Shown one piece after another: positions 7,955 to 15,207 of a stretch of 18,889 bases of DNA. Positions within the stretch are counted from its first letter, which is position 1. Every line of letters starts with the position of its first letter. This DNA comes from JAFGPJ01 sp964612465. Lineage in GTDB: Bacteria; Planctomycetota; Phycisphaerae; Sedimentisphaerales; Anaerobacaceae. Made by a program: the position numbers and the translations under genes. The notes beneath the pieces are model-generated. The model did not search any database. It saw nothing but the letters and a program-made list of their open reading frames with translations, and was not told where the DNA came from. Where the stretch lies: assembly GCA_964612465.1 (NCBI GenBank), contig CAZTDF010000074.1, positions 1-18,889 on the forward strand, in the 5' to 3' direction.

Positions 7955-9335
7955 GATAAGCAAACTGGCTGTTCTTTCGCTGGTGCTGGGGATATTGAGT
8001 TTGTTTTTCTTTGTGCTGGCCGGGATACCGGCGATAGTAATCGGGATTTTGAGTATCCTCAGAATCCGGCGCAGCGATGGCAAACTCAAAGGCAAGTATA
8101 TCGCGCTGGCGGGCATGAATATTTCAATCCTTTTAATGATTGTCTTTTACCTGCTTTGGAGCATTGATGCACCGCCGATACCAAATGATTACACAATTGC
8201 AGATTTACGCTCCGCCCCGCCGGAATATGCCGAAAGCTTTGAAATGCTCAAGACATTGTTAGGAGAGGAGACTAATTCTTCTGGTGTCTCTGCTATTGAG
8301 ATAACAAAAAGTGACAGTAGCATGATTGCTGAAATAAGGGGGATCATAAAAACGGGAACTACATCGGAAATCTCCAAAACACTCAACTACTATGCCGAAG
8401 AAATAAAGCAGATATGGTCGGATAACAAAACAGCCAGAGATATAATAGGCCGGCTCAATGAATTTCCTGAGATAGCCGACCTGACGAGTCCGAGCATCGA
8501 TTTCAAGCTTATACTACGACAGAATCTGATAGAGTTGGCCCATCTTTATGAGGTCTACGTGAACTTGCAGACCAAACAAGATGATATTCACGCCGTCACG
8601 ATACAGTTGATCGAACTGGATTCGGTATTCAGGAAACTCAGACTGAACGCCCGGCCATTGATCGGTAAATGGATCTGTAATGTCTGTATGACTGCCGACA
8701 TGGTAACTGCGAACTCGATTGCAAACAATGCACGTGCTTCGCAGGAGTCTATTGAAATGTTAGCAGGGCACTTCATACCCTTGACGAAGGAGCAACTGTC
8801 ACTGCGAAATAGCGTACTGTTTGAATATCTCATTAACAGGAATATAGGTCAAAGGAGGTTTGTGAAGATTCCACTGCTCAAAAGAAATTCCACGCAAAGG
8901 TTATACAGGAACGTCTGCGATGGCTGGATTAACACTATGGAAGGTGTTGAGGATCCCGATATTGTGAAATTCCCGGTCTGGCCGTCTATCTATCAACGCA
9001 TGGGTCCGGTTTCATTCCAAGCCTCCAAGCCGCTGCCTTTGCTTTATATCTGCTACAATCCTGTCGGCGCACTTTTTATGCGAACGATGTTTGTTTCGTA
9101 TGAAAACCTGTTAAAACGAAAGACTCCTGTAAAGGTACAGGATGACCTTCTGCAAATTGTGCTGAATAAGAGGCTCGGTAAAGATGTTAGCTTGAAAGCC
9201 AGTGCTTATAGCGATGAGTACATTGTTGATGTTGAGAAAGGGAGAATATTAAGTCCCGGCCCTGACGGCAAGGCTGACACGGGGGATGATATAATGCTGC
9301 GGATTAATCTTGATGTTTTGGGCTGGCGGAATTGA
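7932..9335 (+). CDS. DUF4190 membrane protein, tandem paralogue of the preceding gene
   Basis: Unknown function, 467 residues. It lacks the zinc ribbon and starts directly with a DUF4190-type double membrane unit at about 12-45 and 56-77, with LVLGILSLFFFVLAGIPAIV at 17-36 very like the unit in the gene at 5211. The rest is a full-length paralogue of the preceding protein: PIPNDYTIADLRSAPP at 82-97, matching helical blocks throughout, and the terminal SPGPDGKADTGDDI. At DNA level a 22-bp block differs at one base between the two genes (7505-7526 and 8886-8907), although overall divergence is high, so the duplication is not recent. The ATG lies 23 bp before the end of the upstream gene, with AGAGG at 7921-7925 and six bases spacing, so translation is probably coupled. 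It converges on the glycosyltransferase gene after 21 bp. Confidence 0.85.
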   Translation: MSTQGRSKISKLAVLSLVLGILSLFFFVLAGIPAIVIGILSILRIRRSDGKLKGKYIALAGMNISILLMIVFYLLWSIDAPPIPNDYTIADLRSAPPEYAESFEMLKTLLGEETNSSGVSAIEITKSDSSMIAEIRGIIKTGTTSEISKTLNYYAEEIKQIWSDNKTARDIIGRLNEFPEIADLTSPSIDFKLILRQNLIELAHLYEVYVNLQTKQDDIHAVTIQLIELDSVFRKLRLNARPLIGKWICNVCMTADMVTANSIANNARASQESIEMLAGHFIPLTKEQLSLRNSVLFEYLINRNIGQRRFVKIPLLKRNSTQRLYRNVCDGWINTMEGVEDPDIVKFPVWPSIYQRMGPVSFQASKPLPLLYICYNPVGALFMRTMFVSYENLLKRKTPVKVQDDLLQIVLNKRLGKDVSLKASAYSDEYIVDVEKGRILSPGPDGKADTGDDIMLRINLDVLGWRN

Positions 9336-9356
9336 TGCCGGATTGCAATAAGGTCA

Positions 9357-10436
9357 CTATGGGCACTCGATATTGATAGGGGGGGTGAGCTTGTTTAGCT
9401 CATGTTGGAGGATGTCGAAGAATTTGTTGTTGTCGGGCCACAGGATTTTTTCGTTGCTGGGTATGGGCTTGTCGAGTTCTTCGAGGAATCGGGCTATGAT
9501 TGGCTCGTCGAGCTTTTCGGCTGAGATTCCCAGGCCGAGCTTTTGGATGTAATGAGCGTTGATAATCTGCTCGTACTGGCCGGCCAGGGGTAGCAGGAGC
9601 ATCTTTTTCCTTAGATACATGCACTCGCTTATCAGCGAAAAACCCGCTGAGGCGATAACGCCCCGCGCTGCGGCGAGGTCCGCGAGGAATCCTTCGGTGG
9701 AACGCTTCTTGAATATGCAGTTTTCATGTTCGGCATCCTCGTCAAAGCCGTAAATGATGAAGTTCTGGTGACCGAATTTGTGCAGGACATCGAGCAGCCG
9801 GTCCTGTTCGGTTCCCGTCGTGGAATACAGCAATATGTGCTTTCCGGGCGATGCTTTCAGTTCGGCGACGACGGGCCTTACTATGGGCGAGGCTAAAACC
9901 GCCGAATCGATCCGCAACGGCGATTCGAAGAAATTCAGGATGATATAGGCAACCGCTCCGATGTAATGGCACTCGGTCACCACGCTGGCGGTCAATCGCG
10001 AAAACCAGTTCTTCGCCGGGTGGTCGAGCTTGCAGAGCGTCAGCATGTGCTCGTGGTCGATACTGATAAACGGTACGTTTTTTCGCCAGGCCCACCAGGC
10101 GCTGAAAGGTTCGAAATCCGATATCACCAGCTCCGGCCCGAAGGGCTCAAAATGCTGCTTAAAAAGCTCATCGTTTAACCTGTTGGCCTCGGGAAGTTTG
10201 AGAAGATTCCTTTTGAGTGTTTCCGATTTGTCAATGCGCTGGCCCTCAAAGGCGAAAGACAGGCCGAAAACCTCTTTGACGCGCGGGCCGAAGTATTGCT
10301 TTAGATACAGAAGTGACTTCTGCGAGCCCACGAACATCACATCATGGCCGGCATCGATGAATCTCTGCCCGATCAGGTGGGATCGGCTGCTGTGCCCGAA
10401 TCCTTCCCCCGCGACGGCGTAAATTATTCTGGCCAC
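9357..10436 (-). CDS. GT-B glycosyltransferase of the MJ1255/VC2487 family
   Basis: Predicted cytoplasmic or membrane-associated glycosyltransferase with a two-Rossmann GT-B fold related to MurG and UDP-glucuronosyltransferases. The 359-residue product has the family N-terminus AVAGEGFGHSSRSH at 7-20, an acidic SDFEPFSAWWA block at 106-116, and the donor-binding half with SAGFSLISECMYLRKKMLLL at 264-283 followed by a GQYEQIINAHY block at 286-296. The known family (TIGR00661) has no firmly established substrate that I can name. The start is a GTG at 10436 with GGAG nine bases upstream. It follows ftsI by 45 bp on the same strand and is the last gene of the division cluster, where murE or other mur genes would usually stand, so a role in envelope glycan synthesis is a reasonable but unproven inference. 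Confidence 0.85.
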   Translation of the reverse strand: MARIIYAVAGEGFGHSSRSHLIGQRFIDAGHDVMFVGSQKSLLYLKQYFGPRVKEVFGLSFAFEGQRIDKSETLKRNLLKLPEANRLNDELFKQHFEPFGPELVISDFEPFSAWWAWRKNVPFISIDHEHMLTLCKLDHPAKNWFSRLTASVVTECHYIGAVAYIILNFFESPLRIDSAVLASPIVRPVVAELKASPGKHILLYSTTGTEQDRLLDVLHKFGHQNFIIYGFDEDAEHENCIFKKRSTEGFLADLAAARGVIASAGFSLISECMYLRKKMLLLPLAGQYEQIINAHYIQKLGLGISAEKLDEPIIARFLEELDKPIPSNEKILWPDNNKFFDILQHELNKLTPPINIECP

Positions 10437-10481
10437 TTTTTACAGACTCCGGAGCCGGGACCAAAGGCATGAATCATGGCT

Positions 10482-12170
10482 CTACTCAACGCCAAGGTAA
10501 GTGAGCGTTCTTTCAATTATTTTGGCCGCTACCGGTGATGAAACAGCTCCGCCGGTATAGCCTTTGCCGAGCGACCGATTCGGCTTGCGTATCGAGACCA
10601 GCACTACAATAGCAGGGTCCTCTGCCGGTGCACCGGCGACAAAGGAAGCAACGTAATCGGAGTCCGAATAGCCTCTTGAGTTGCTCAATGCGATATTTGC
10701 GGTTCCGGTTTTGCCGAAAACCTGCCACTTATCGAGTTTCGCTCTCTTGCCCGTTCCCTCATTGACCACGCTGGCCATAGCCTCTTTAACAATCCAATTA
10801 GCAACCTCGGGTTTGACAATATAACCAACCGGCGGGGGCGGTCTTTTCAACTCGGTGATATTTCCTTCATTATCGACAACCGCTCTGACCATGAATGGAC
10901 GAACGAGCCGGCCGCCGTTGGCAAGTATGCAGAAAGCTCGGACTAATTGCATACTGGTTACACAAATTTCCTGCCCGAAGGGTATCCGGGTGACACTGTA
11001 ACCATCCCACGTATTCGCAGGCCTTAACAGCCCATCGACCTCTCCGGGAAGCTCGATACCCGTTTTTCTGCCAAAGCCAAAAAGCTTAAGCCCGTCGTGA
11101 AGCCTGTCTTTGCCGAGTCTTTGTCCGATTTTGGCCATTCCGATATTGCTGGAGTTGATCAGAATCTCCCGTACGGTTAAATTTCCGAATCCCCGGCGAT
11201 ATTCTCCGATTCGCCCGAATCCTTTGCCGTGATAATTTCCGTTTTCACAGAATATCTTCTCTGTCTTGTTCACCACCCCGGCCTCCAGGGCGATCGCGGC
11301 GGTAACCGGTTTGAGAATACTACCCGGCTCATACCAATCTGTGATTGCCCGGCTGCGGAAATTATTCGGGTCGGTTGTTCGGATATCGGCAGGATCAAAA
11401 TCGGGCAGCGAGACCATCGCTAAAATTGCCCCGGTCTTCGGTTCGGCCACAATTGCTACCGCCGATTCGGCTTCGTAGTTTTCGTATTGCTTAATGAGCT
11501 CGTCTCGCGTGAACTGTTGTATAGTAGCATCAATGGTTAAAATAATCCCTTTGCCATTGGTTAAAACGCCATCCTGCTGTTTTGCCCGAATGGGCCGGCG
11601 ATAGACATCAGCAAAGAAAATATTCCGTGCGGCTGAACCACTGAGTTCTTTGTCGTATTTCAACTCAATTCCTTCTAATCCACGATTATCGAGACTCGTA
11701 AAGCCGACAACGTTTGCCGCAAGGTTTCCCATTGGATAATGTCTCTGCCAGTCGGACTGAACCCCGATGCCGTAAATTTTAGTTGAGGCGCTACATTGAT
11801 CAGCGTCTGTGGTTGTCTTGATTCTTGCGAAGCCCGGATTTCGGCTTTCCAGTATCTGTTGGCAAATAATATGTGCGCCTATATCCACAATCGGAGCAAG
11901 TTTCGAGGAAGTCTCTTTCGGGTCTTGTATCGCTCGCGGCTCTGCAAATATGGTTTGGACTTTATTGCTTGCGGCAAGCACTCTGCCCCGACAATCCAGT
12001 ATTACGCCACGCTGAGGCCGCAGGTTCCTGTATGACCGCCGCTGTCCCAGGCAGGCTTCGCTATAATGTAGATTCCTGTAAAACTGTAGATAGAAACACC
12101 GCCCGCCCAGTGCCAGAAATGACACCATTAGAAACAAAGAGAAAAAAATGGTTATTCGAACGCTTCTCAA
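10482..12170 (-). CDS. ftsI: FtsI/PBP3 division-specific peptidoglycan transpeptidase
   Basis: Class B PBP that cross-links septal peptidoglycan in the divisome, anchored by one N-terminal membrane segment (about 5-23) with a periplasmic body. The pedestal begins with the RPQRGVILDCRGRVLA hallmark at 51-66. The transpeptidase motifs are SILK at 284-287 with nucleophile S284, SSN at 340-342, and KTGT at 487-490. Length, 562 residues, is normal for FtsI. Its place downstream of mraZ, rsmH and ftsL assigns it to division rather than elongation. The start is a TTG at 12170; the next in-frame ATG (codon 15) would cut the membrane segment. In the same frame the ftsL-like gene stops only one codon earlier (TAA, AAG, TTG), and there is no clear ribosome-binding site, so it probably depends on reinitiation after ftsL. 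Confidence 0.95.
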   Translation of the reverse strand: MRSVRITIFFSLFLMVSFLALGGRCFYLQFYRNLHYSEACLGQRRSYRNLRPQRGVILDCRGRVLAASNKVQTIFAEPRAIQDPKETSSKLAPIVDIGAHIICQQILESRNPGFARIKTTTDADQCSASTKIYGIGVQSDWQRHYPMGNLAANVVGFTSLDNRGLEGIELKYDKELSGSAARNIFFADVYRRPIRAKQQDGVLTNGKGIILTIDATIQQFTRDELIKQYENYEAESAVAIVAEPKTGAILAMVSLPDFDPADIRTTDPNNFRSRAITDWYEPGSILKPVTAAIALEAGVVNKTEKIFCENGNYHGKGFGRIGEYRRGFGNLTVREILINSSNIGMAKIGQRLGKDRLHDGLKLFGFGRKTGIELPGEVDGLLRPANTWDGYSVTRIPFGQEICVTSMQLVRAFCILANGGRLVRPFMVRAVVDNEGNITELKRPPPPVGYIVKPEVANWIVKEAMASVVNEGTGKRAKLDKWQVFGKTGTANIALSNSRGYSDSDYVASFVAGAPAEDPAIVVLVSIRKPNRSLGKGYTGGAVSSPVAAKIIERTLTYLGVE

Positions 12171-12173
12171 CTT

Positions 12174-12401
12174 TTAATTGTCAGTATTTGATTCGTCAAC
12201 ACGTTGTGAAATCGCGGCAGGATTGATCAAGCTTTCCAGTAATAACTGCTTAGTGCCGAGCTCCTGTTTCAATCTGCTAATATCGACATCGCATGCACAA
12301 CGCTCATAGAAAATACGATTATTGGCACTACGAAGATTAACGGCAAATATCAGAACAGCCGTAAAGCAAAATACAACAAAAACAAAACGAAACTGGGACA
12401 T
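12174..12401 (-). CDS. ftsL: FtsL-like small divisome protein
   Basis: Small bitopic membrane protein, 75 residues: one membrane segment at about 5-22 followed by a short heptad-like region (DVDISRLKQELGTKQLLLES at 39-58). A LINPAAISQRVDE tail at 58-70 resembles the end of FtsL, where the coiled coil leads to a helix that binds other divisome proteins. FtsL proteins share very little sequence and are recognised mainly by topology and by lying directly before ftsI; both hold here. It is shorter than most (about 100-120 residues), mainly lacking a cytoplasmic N-terminus. The ATG at 12401 has no strong ribosome-binding site. It is separated by 85 bp from the LysM gene upstream. The call is therefore positional and structural, not based on conserved residues. 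Confidence 0.72.
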   Translation of the reverse strand: MSQFRFVFVVFCFTAVLIFAVNLRSANNRIFYERCACDVDISRLKQELGTKQLLLESLINPAAISQRVDESNTDN

Positions 12402-12486
12402 TGTAAACGTATATCGTTATTCGTTCAGGTTTCAATCCTTAATATCTAATATTCGGCCCGAGGCCTGCTAAAGGATTTGCCGTTCC

Positions 12487-13395
12487 TTATCGAACCGGCA
12501 TTCTCAGAAGCATCCCGACAGTTAGATCATTCTCGTCCTTAAGGACACTGGCATTGAGTTTGCTAATCTCTCGGTACCGGCTGCCATCTCCAAGCTGCTT
12601 GGCGGCAATACGCCATAAATTATCATCCTCCCGCACAACGTATGGTACACTCTGATTTGCTTTGTCAGGAGGAGTCGAAAGGTGCTTGATGCCGATTGAT
12701 TTTACCTTCTCAAATATTGTATCTGCAATGGTGCTCTCAGTTTCTTTTTTATCGGCCTGCGAAGTCAGCAGCGGCGGTATTGTCAGTTTTTGTCCAACGA
12801 AAATCTCATCGGGTGATTTAAGCAGCTTTTTATTTGCTTCAAATATCCTGTCGATATTAATTTTTTTGTTGCCTTGTTCGGGGCCATAAAACTTCCTGGC
12901 TACGCTGACCAGACCAAGGCTGTCATCCTCGCTTACGACGTAAAACCTGGGCCAAACAGATTTGGCGGGTTCGGGTTTCCTGGTTGAAATTATTTCTACT
13001 TTTTCTTCAGGAATCTGTACCAGCGGATCCGGCTCGACTGGTTCCGGTACAGTGGACTCGACTTCGTCGGCAATTTCCATAATTGAAGTGTCTTTTGCGA
13101 CCGAAATGTCATTCGGCAACTGTATTTTAAAGCGAATATCCTCCTTTTGCTCAAGGGGAGGCTGAGGTTCTTGGTATGTCTGTTCGTTAGCTTGCTCGGT
13201 CCAGTCAAAAACTCCCGGAGCTTGACGTTCCCTGCTCCCGATTGGCTGGGTATCATTCTGTGAGCTGACCATGTTCGTGGTCATCTCACTGCCGTTTGTG
13301 ATACTGCGAAAGCGGGGCAGTCCGTTGATGACAAATGCAATTATAAATATGAATACCAAGCCTAACAGCAATCCAATTTTCGCGTCCGAAGTCAT
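12487..13395 (-). CDS. Membrane-anchored protein with two LysM domains
   Basis: Probable peptidoglycan-binding envelope protein of 302 residues. One membrane segment at about 7-24 anchors it, followed by a long low-complexity Glu/Pro/Gln-rich spacer (about 60-145). Two LysM domains follow: 151-208 (FYVVSEDDSLGLVSVARKFY, ending VGQKLTIPP) and 251-301 (PYVVREDDNLWRIAAKQLG, ending VGMLLRMPV). LysM domains bind the glycan strand of peptidoglycan. The layout, anchor plus spacer plus LysM, suits a protein that bridges inner membrane and wall. It lies inside the division cluster between rsmH (39 bp) and the ftsL-like gene (85 bp), a position with no LysM gene in the textbook dcw order, which suggests a role in septation. 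No catalytic domain is visible. Confidence 0.9.
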   Translation of the reverse strand: MTSDAKIGLLLGLVFIFIIAFVINGLPRFRSITNGSEMTTNMVSSQNDTQPIGSRERQAPGVFDWTEQANEQTYQEPQPPLEQKEDIRFKIQLPNDISVAKDTSIMEIADEVESTVPEPVEPDPLVQIPEEKVEIISTRKPEPAKSVWPRFYVVSEDDSLGLVSVARKFYGPEQGNKKINIDRIFEANKKLLKSPDEIFVGQKLTIPPLLTSQADKKETESTIADTIFEKVKSIGIKHLSTPPDKANQSVPYVVREDDNLWRIAAKQLGDGSRYREISKLNASVLKDENDLTVGMLLRMPVR

Positions 13396-13434
13396 AACAA
13401 AACTCCATTTATTTCCGGGGATCGCATAATGAGG

Positions 13435-14340
13435 TTATTGTTTTTGTGCGATCCTCAATTTTGCACTTCTTGCACGCCGATTTTCTTTGATTTCTTCTCG
13501 TGTTGGCACAATCGGCTTTTTCGTGACGATACTGTAAATACCTGACTTTCCATTTTGCCTGAAATCGCTTTTGACCAATCTGTCTTCCAGGCTGTGAAAA
13601 CTGATAACTGCTATATAACCATTTATTTTCAGCAGATCCGGTGCTGAAGCGAGCAGCTTCTTCAAATTCTCCAACTCGTCGTTGACTGCAATTCTCAACG
13701 CCTGAAAGGTTCTGGTTGCCGGATGTATTCTGCTTCTTCGGCCTCGCTTTGTTTTAGCAAATGCTTTGCAGACTATCTGCGCCAGTTGGCCTGTTGTTTT
13801 TATCGGCTCAATTTCACGTTGCCGGACAATAAAACGCGCGATCCGTCGCGAGGCCCTGTCCTGACCGAATTCATAAATCAAATCAGCCAGAGATTTTTCA
13901 TCCGATTTATTAACTATATCGGCTGCGGTGCGTTTTAATCTTTTGTCAATTCTCATATCAAGAGGCATATTTGTCTGGAAACTCAGGCCAAATTCGACAT
14001 CGGCCAACTGTACCGAGCTAATACCCAAATCTGCCAGTATGAAGTCAACCTTTTCGATGCCCTGTCCGGCAAGCTCCTCCCCGATTCGAGAAAAATTCGA
14101 ATTCAGCAGAATAACCTTACAGGCAAGCTCCTTTAAATTAATCTGAGCCCTTCGGACAGCATTTATATCAACATCCAGACCGACGATAACTGCCTCAGGG
14201 CCCAAGGTTTTACCGAGCAGAAGGCTGTGACCTCCTTGTCCTATGGTCGCATCGACCATCACGCCATCCGATGGCAACTTTATCTGCTCAGCTAACGTAC
14301 CGGCAAGAACCGGAGTATGCTCTATTGTCGAACCATCCAC
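13435..14340 (-). CDS. rsmH: 16S rRNA (cytosine-1402-N4)-methyltransferase RsmH (MraW)
   Basis: S-adenosylmethionine-dependent enzyme that methylates N4 of C1402 in 16S rRNA at the ribosomal P site. The 301-residue product carries the family signatures: HTPVL at 8-12, the SAM-binding motif DATIGQGGHS at 30-39, GLDVD at 54-58, DFILADLGISS at 99-109, LDMRID at 127-132, HPATRTFQALRIAVNDEL at 206-223, and SFHSLEDR at 247-254. Length and motif order are normal. The start is GTG at 14340, because an in-frame TGA stands five codons upstream and no ATG is available. The ribosome-binding site is poor. In most bacteria rsmH directly follows mraZ; here a 69-codon ORF and 96 bp of non-coding DNA intervene. 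Confidence 0.97.
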   Translation of the reverse strand: MDGSTIEHTPVLAGTLAEQIKLPSDGVMVDATIGQGGHSLLLGKTLGPEAVIVGLDVDINAVRRAQINLKELACKVILLNSNFSRIGEELAGQGIEKVDFILADLGISSVQLADVEFGLSFQTNMPLDMRIDKRLKRTAADIVNKSDEKSLADLIYEFGQDRASRRIARFIVRQREIEPIKTTGQLAQIVCKAFAKTKRGRRSRIHPATRTFQALRIAVNDELENLKKLLASAPDLLKINGYIAVISFHSLEDRLVKSDFRQNGKSGIYSIVTKKPIVPTREEIKENRRARSAKLRIAQKQ

Positions 14341-14436
14341 TTGTTTCGTATGTCATATAATATATGCCGTATTTACTGTTGTGTCCCCGTGGATCGGGGG
14401 CTCACTCGATACTCAACCCTCATAAGAAACTGAAAG

Positions 14437-14646
14437 TCAGCCGACAGCTACCGCATTCTTCTGACTTAATAGTTTTGCTGCATCGGGCGAAAATGCAACG
14501 CCTGAAAAAGTCTCGCCGAGACTTCTCAACTGCTCCAGCCTTTCATCGAGAATTGCCAGCGAGGCGAAAGTGTGTTCGTCAACCTTTCTTTTGCCGGCGA
14601 GACTTTCAGCTATAATCCTGCAATGGTTCGAATCCGTTCCAATCAT
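14437..14646 (-). CDS. Small hypothetical protein between mraZ and rsmH
   Basis: An ORF of 69 codons that fills the space between mraZ (24 bp upstream) and rsmH. It starts with ATG and has GGAG ten bases upstream, slightly long but usable. The predicted product is soluble and mostly helical, with a leucine-rich stretch FASLAILDERLEQLRSLGET at 27-46 that could form a short coiled coil. No membrane segment, cysteine motif or known domain is visible. I do not recognise the family. Support comes from position inside a co-oriented operon, start site quality and absence of a better reading of this DNA. It could still be non-coding leader sequence of rsmH. Confidence 0.55.
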   Translation of the reverse strand: MIGTDSNHCRIIAESLAGKRKVDEHTFASLAILDERLEQLRSLGETFSGVAFSPDAAKLLSQKNAVAVG

Positions 14647-14670
14647 TCTGTCTTGTCTCCACTCTAAAAG

Positions 14671-15144
14671 TCAAAGTTCTTCGTTCTGTTTTAGCAGAAC
14701 AACCTGTCTTGCCTGCGACACCTGTTTCTGATATTGAGCCATATGGTCTGAAACGTACTGTTCCCAGCTTTCGGTGTTCCACAGCTCGATATGGTCTCTA
14801 ACGCCGATAAGCGTAATCTGGTCTTTCAATCCGGCTCTCTTTCGTAATATTTCATTCAGAAGCAATCTGCCCTGGCCATCTAATTCCACCTTGCTTGACA
14901 TGGCAAAGCTTATTCGCTCGAATACAATAGCCTCATCAGGTGCCGTGGTCCCGGGCGTAACCGCAAGAGCTATTTGCTCGAAATACTTCTCAGGGTACAA
15001 ACAAAGTATGCCGTTGGCGCCGAGGACGAGATAGAAATTGCTGCCGTGCTCATCGACATCAATCTGGTTTCTTAACTTGTTAGAAATTAGGACTCTGCTT
15101 TTGTTATCGACAACGTGCTGATATTCGCCTGTTAATAATAGCAT
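14671..15144 (-). CDS. mraZ: MraZ, SpoVT/AbrB-type regulator of the division cluster
   Basis: Transcription factor that forms a ring of AbrB-type swapped hairpins and binds repeats upstream of its own operon. Counting from the ATG at 15144 it has 157 residues with two MraZ repeats: GEYQHVVDNKSRVLISNKLR at 6-25 and SSKVELDGQGRLLLNEILR at 83-101. The second has a normal DxxGR turn; the first reads DNKSR, with Ser in place of the usual Gly. The frame extends nine codons further to a TTG at 15171. However, a consensus promoter places the transcript start near 15173, which would leave no leader for that TTG, and MraZ proteins normally begin a few residues before the GEY segment. The ATG is therefore preferred. 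It is the first gene of the cluster. Confidence 0.93.
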   Translation of the reverse strand: MLLLTGEYQHVVDNKSRVLISNKLRNQIDVDEHGSNFYLVLGANGILCLYPEKYFEQIALAVTPGTTAPDEAIVFERISFAMSSKVELDGQGRLLLNEILRKRAGLKDQITLIGVRDHIELWNTESWEQYVSDHMAQYQKQVSQARQVVLLKQNEEL

Positions 15145-15179
15145 GGCAATCGTCCCACTTGACCTATTCAAGATGGGAG

Positions 15180-15207
15180 ATTATACCACTTCCTACCACT
15201 TTGTCAA
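15180..15207 (-). promoter_or_regulatory. Consensus sigma-70-type promoter of the mraZ division cluster
   Basis: On the minus strand a perfect TTGACA (15207-15202) and a perfect TATAAT (15185-15180) are separated by 16 bp. The DNA just upstream holds runs of A and T (15213-15250) that could act as an UP element. The start of transcription is expected near 15173, giving a leader of about 30 nt before the mraZ ATG. Confidence 0.85.
15182..15201 (-). promoter_or_regulatory. Probable MraZ operator: two 10-bp direct repeats in the promoter spacer
   Basis: Minus strand reads AAGTGGTAGG then AAGTGGTATA in direct succession, filling the space between -35 and -10. Characterised MraZ proteins bind direct repeats with a TGGG- or AAAGTGG-like core spaced 10 bp apart ahead of mraZ, so this is the expected operator and implies autorepression. 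A further AAGTGGGACG lies at 15160-15151, inside the leader. Immediately upstream another 10-bp pair (ATGTTCACAA, ATGTTGACAA, 15220-15201) continues the same period. Binding itself is inferred. Confidence 0.7.

Noticed and set aside
14385..14399. CCCCG/CGGGG hairpin in the gap before rsmH as attenuator or terminator
   Set aside because: Only five base pairs and no T-run on the transcribed strand.
14671..15171. TTG at 15171 as the mraZ start
   Set aside because: It would lie within a couple of bases of the predicted transcript start and adds nine residues not typical of MraZ.
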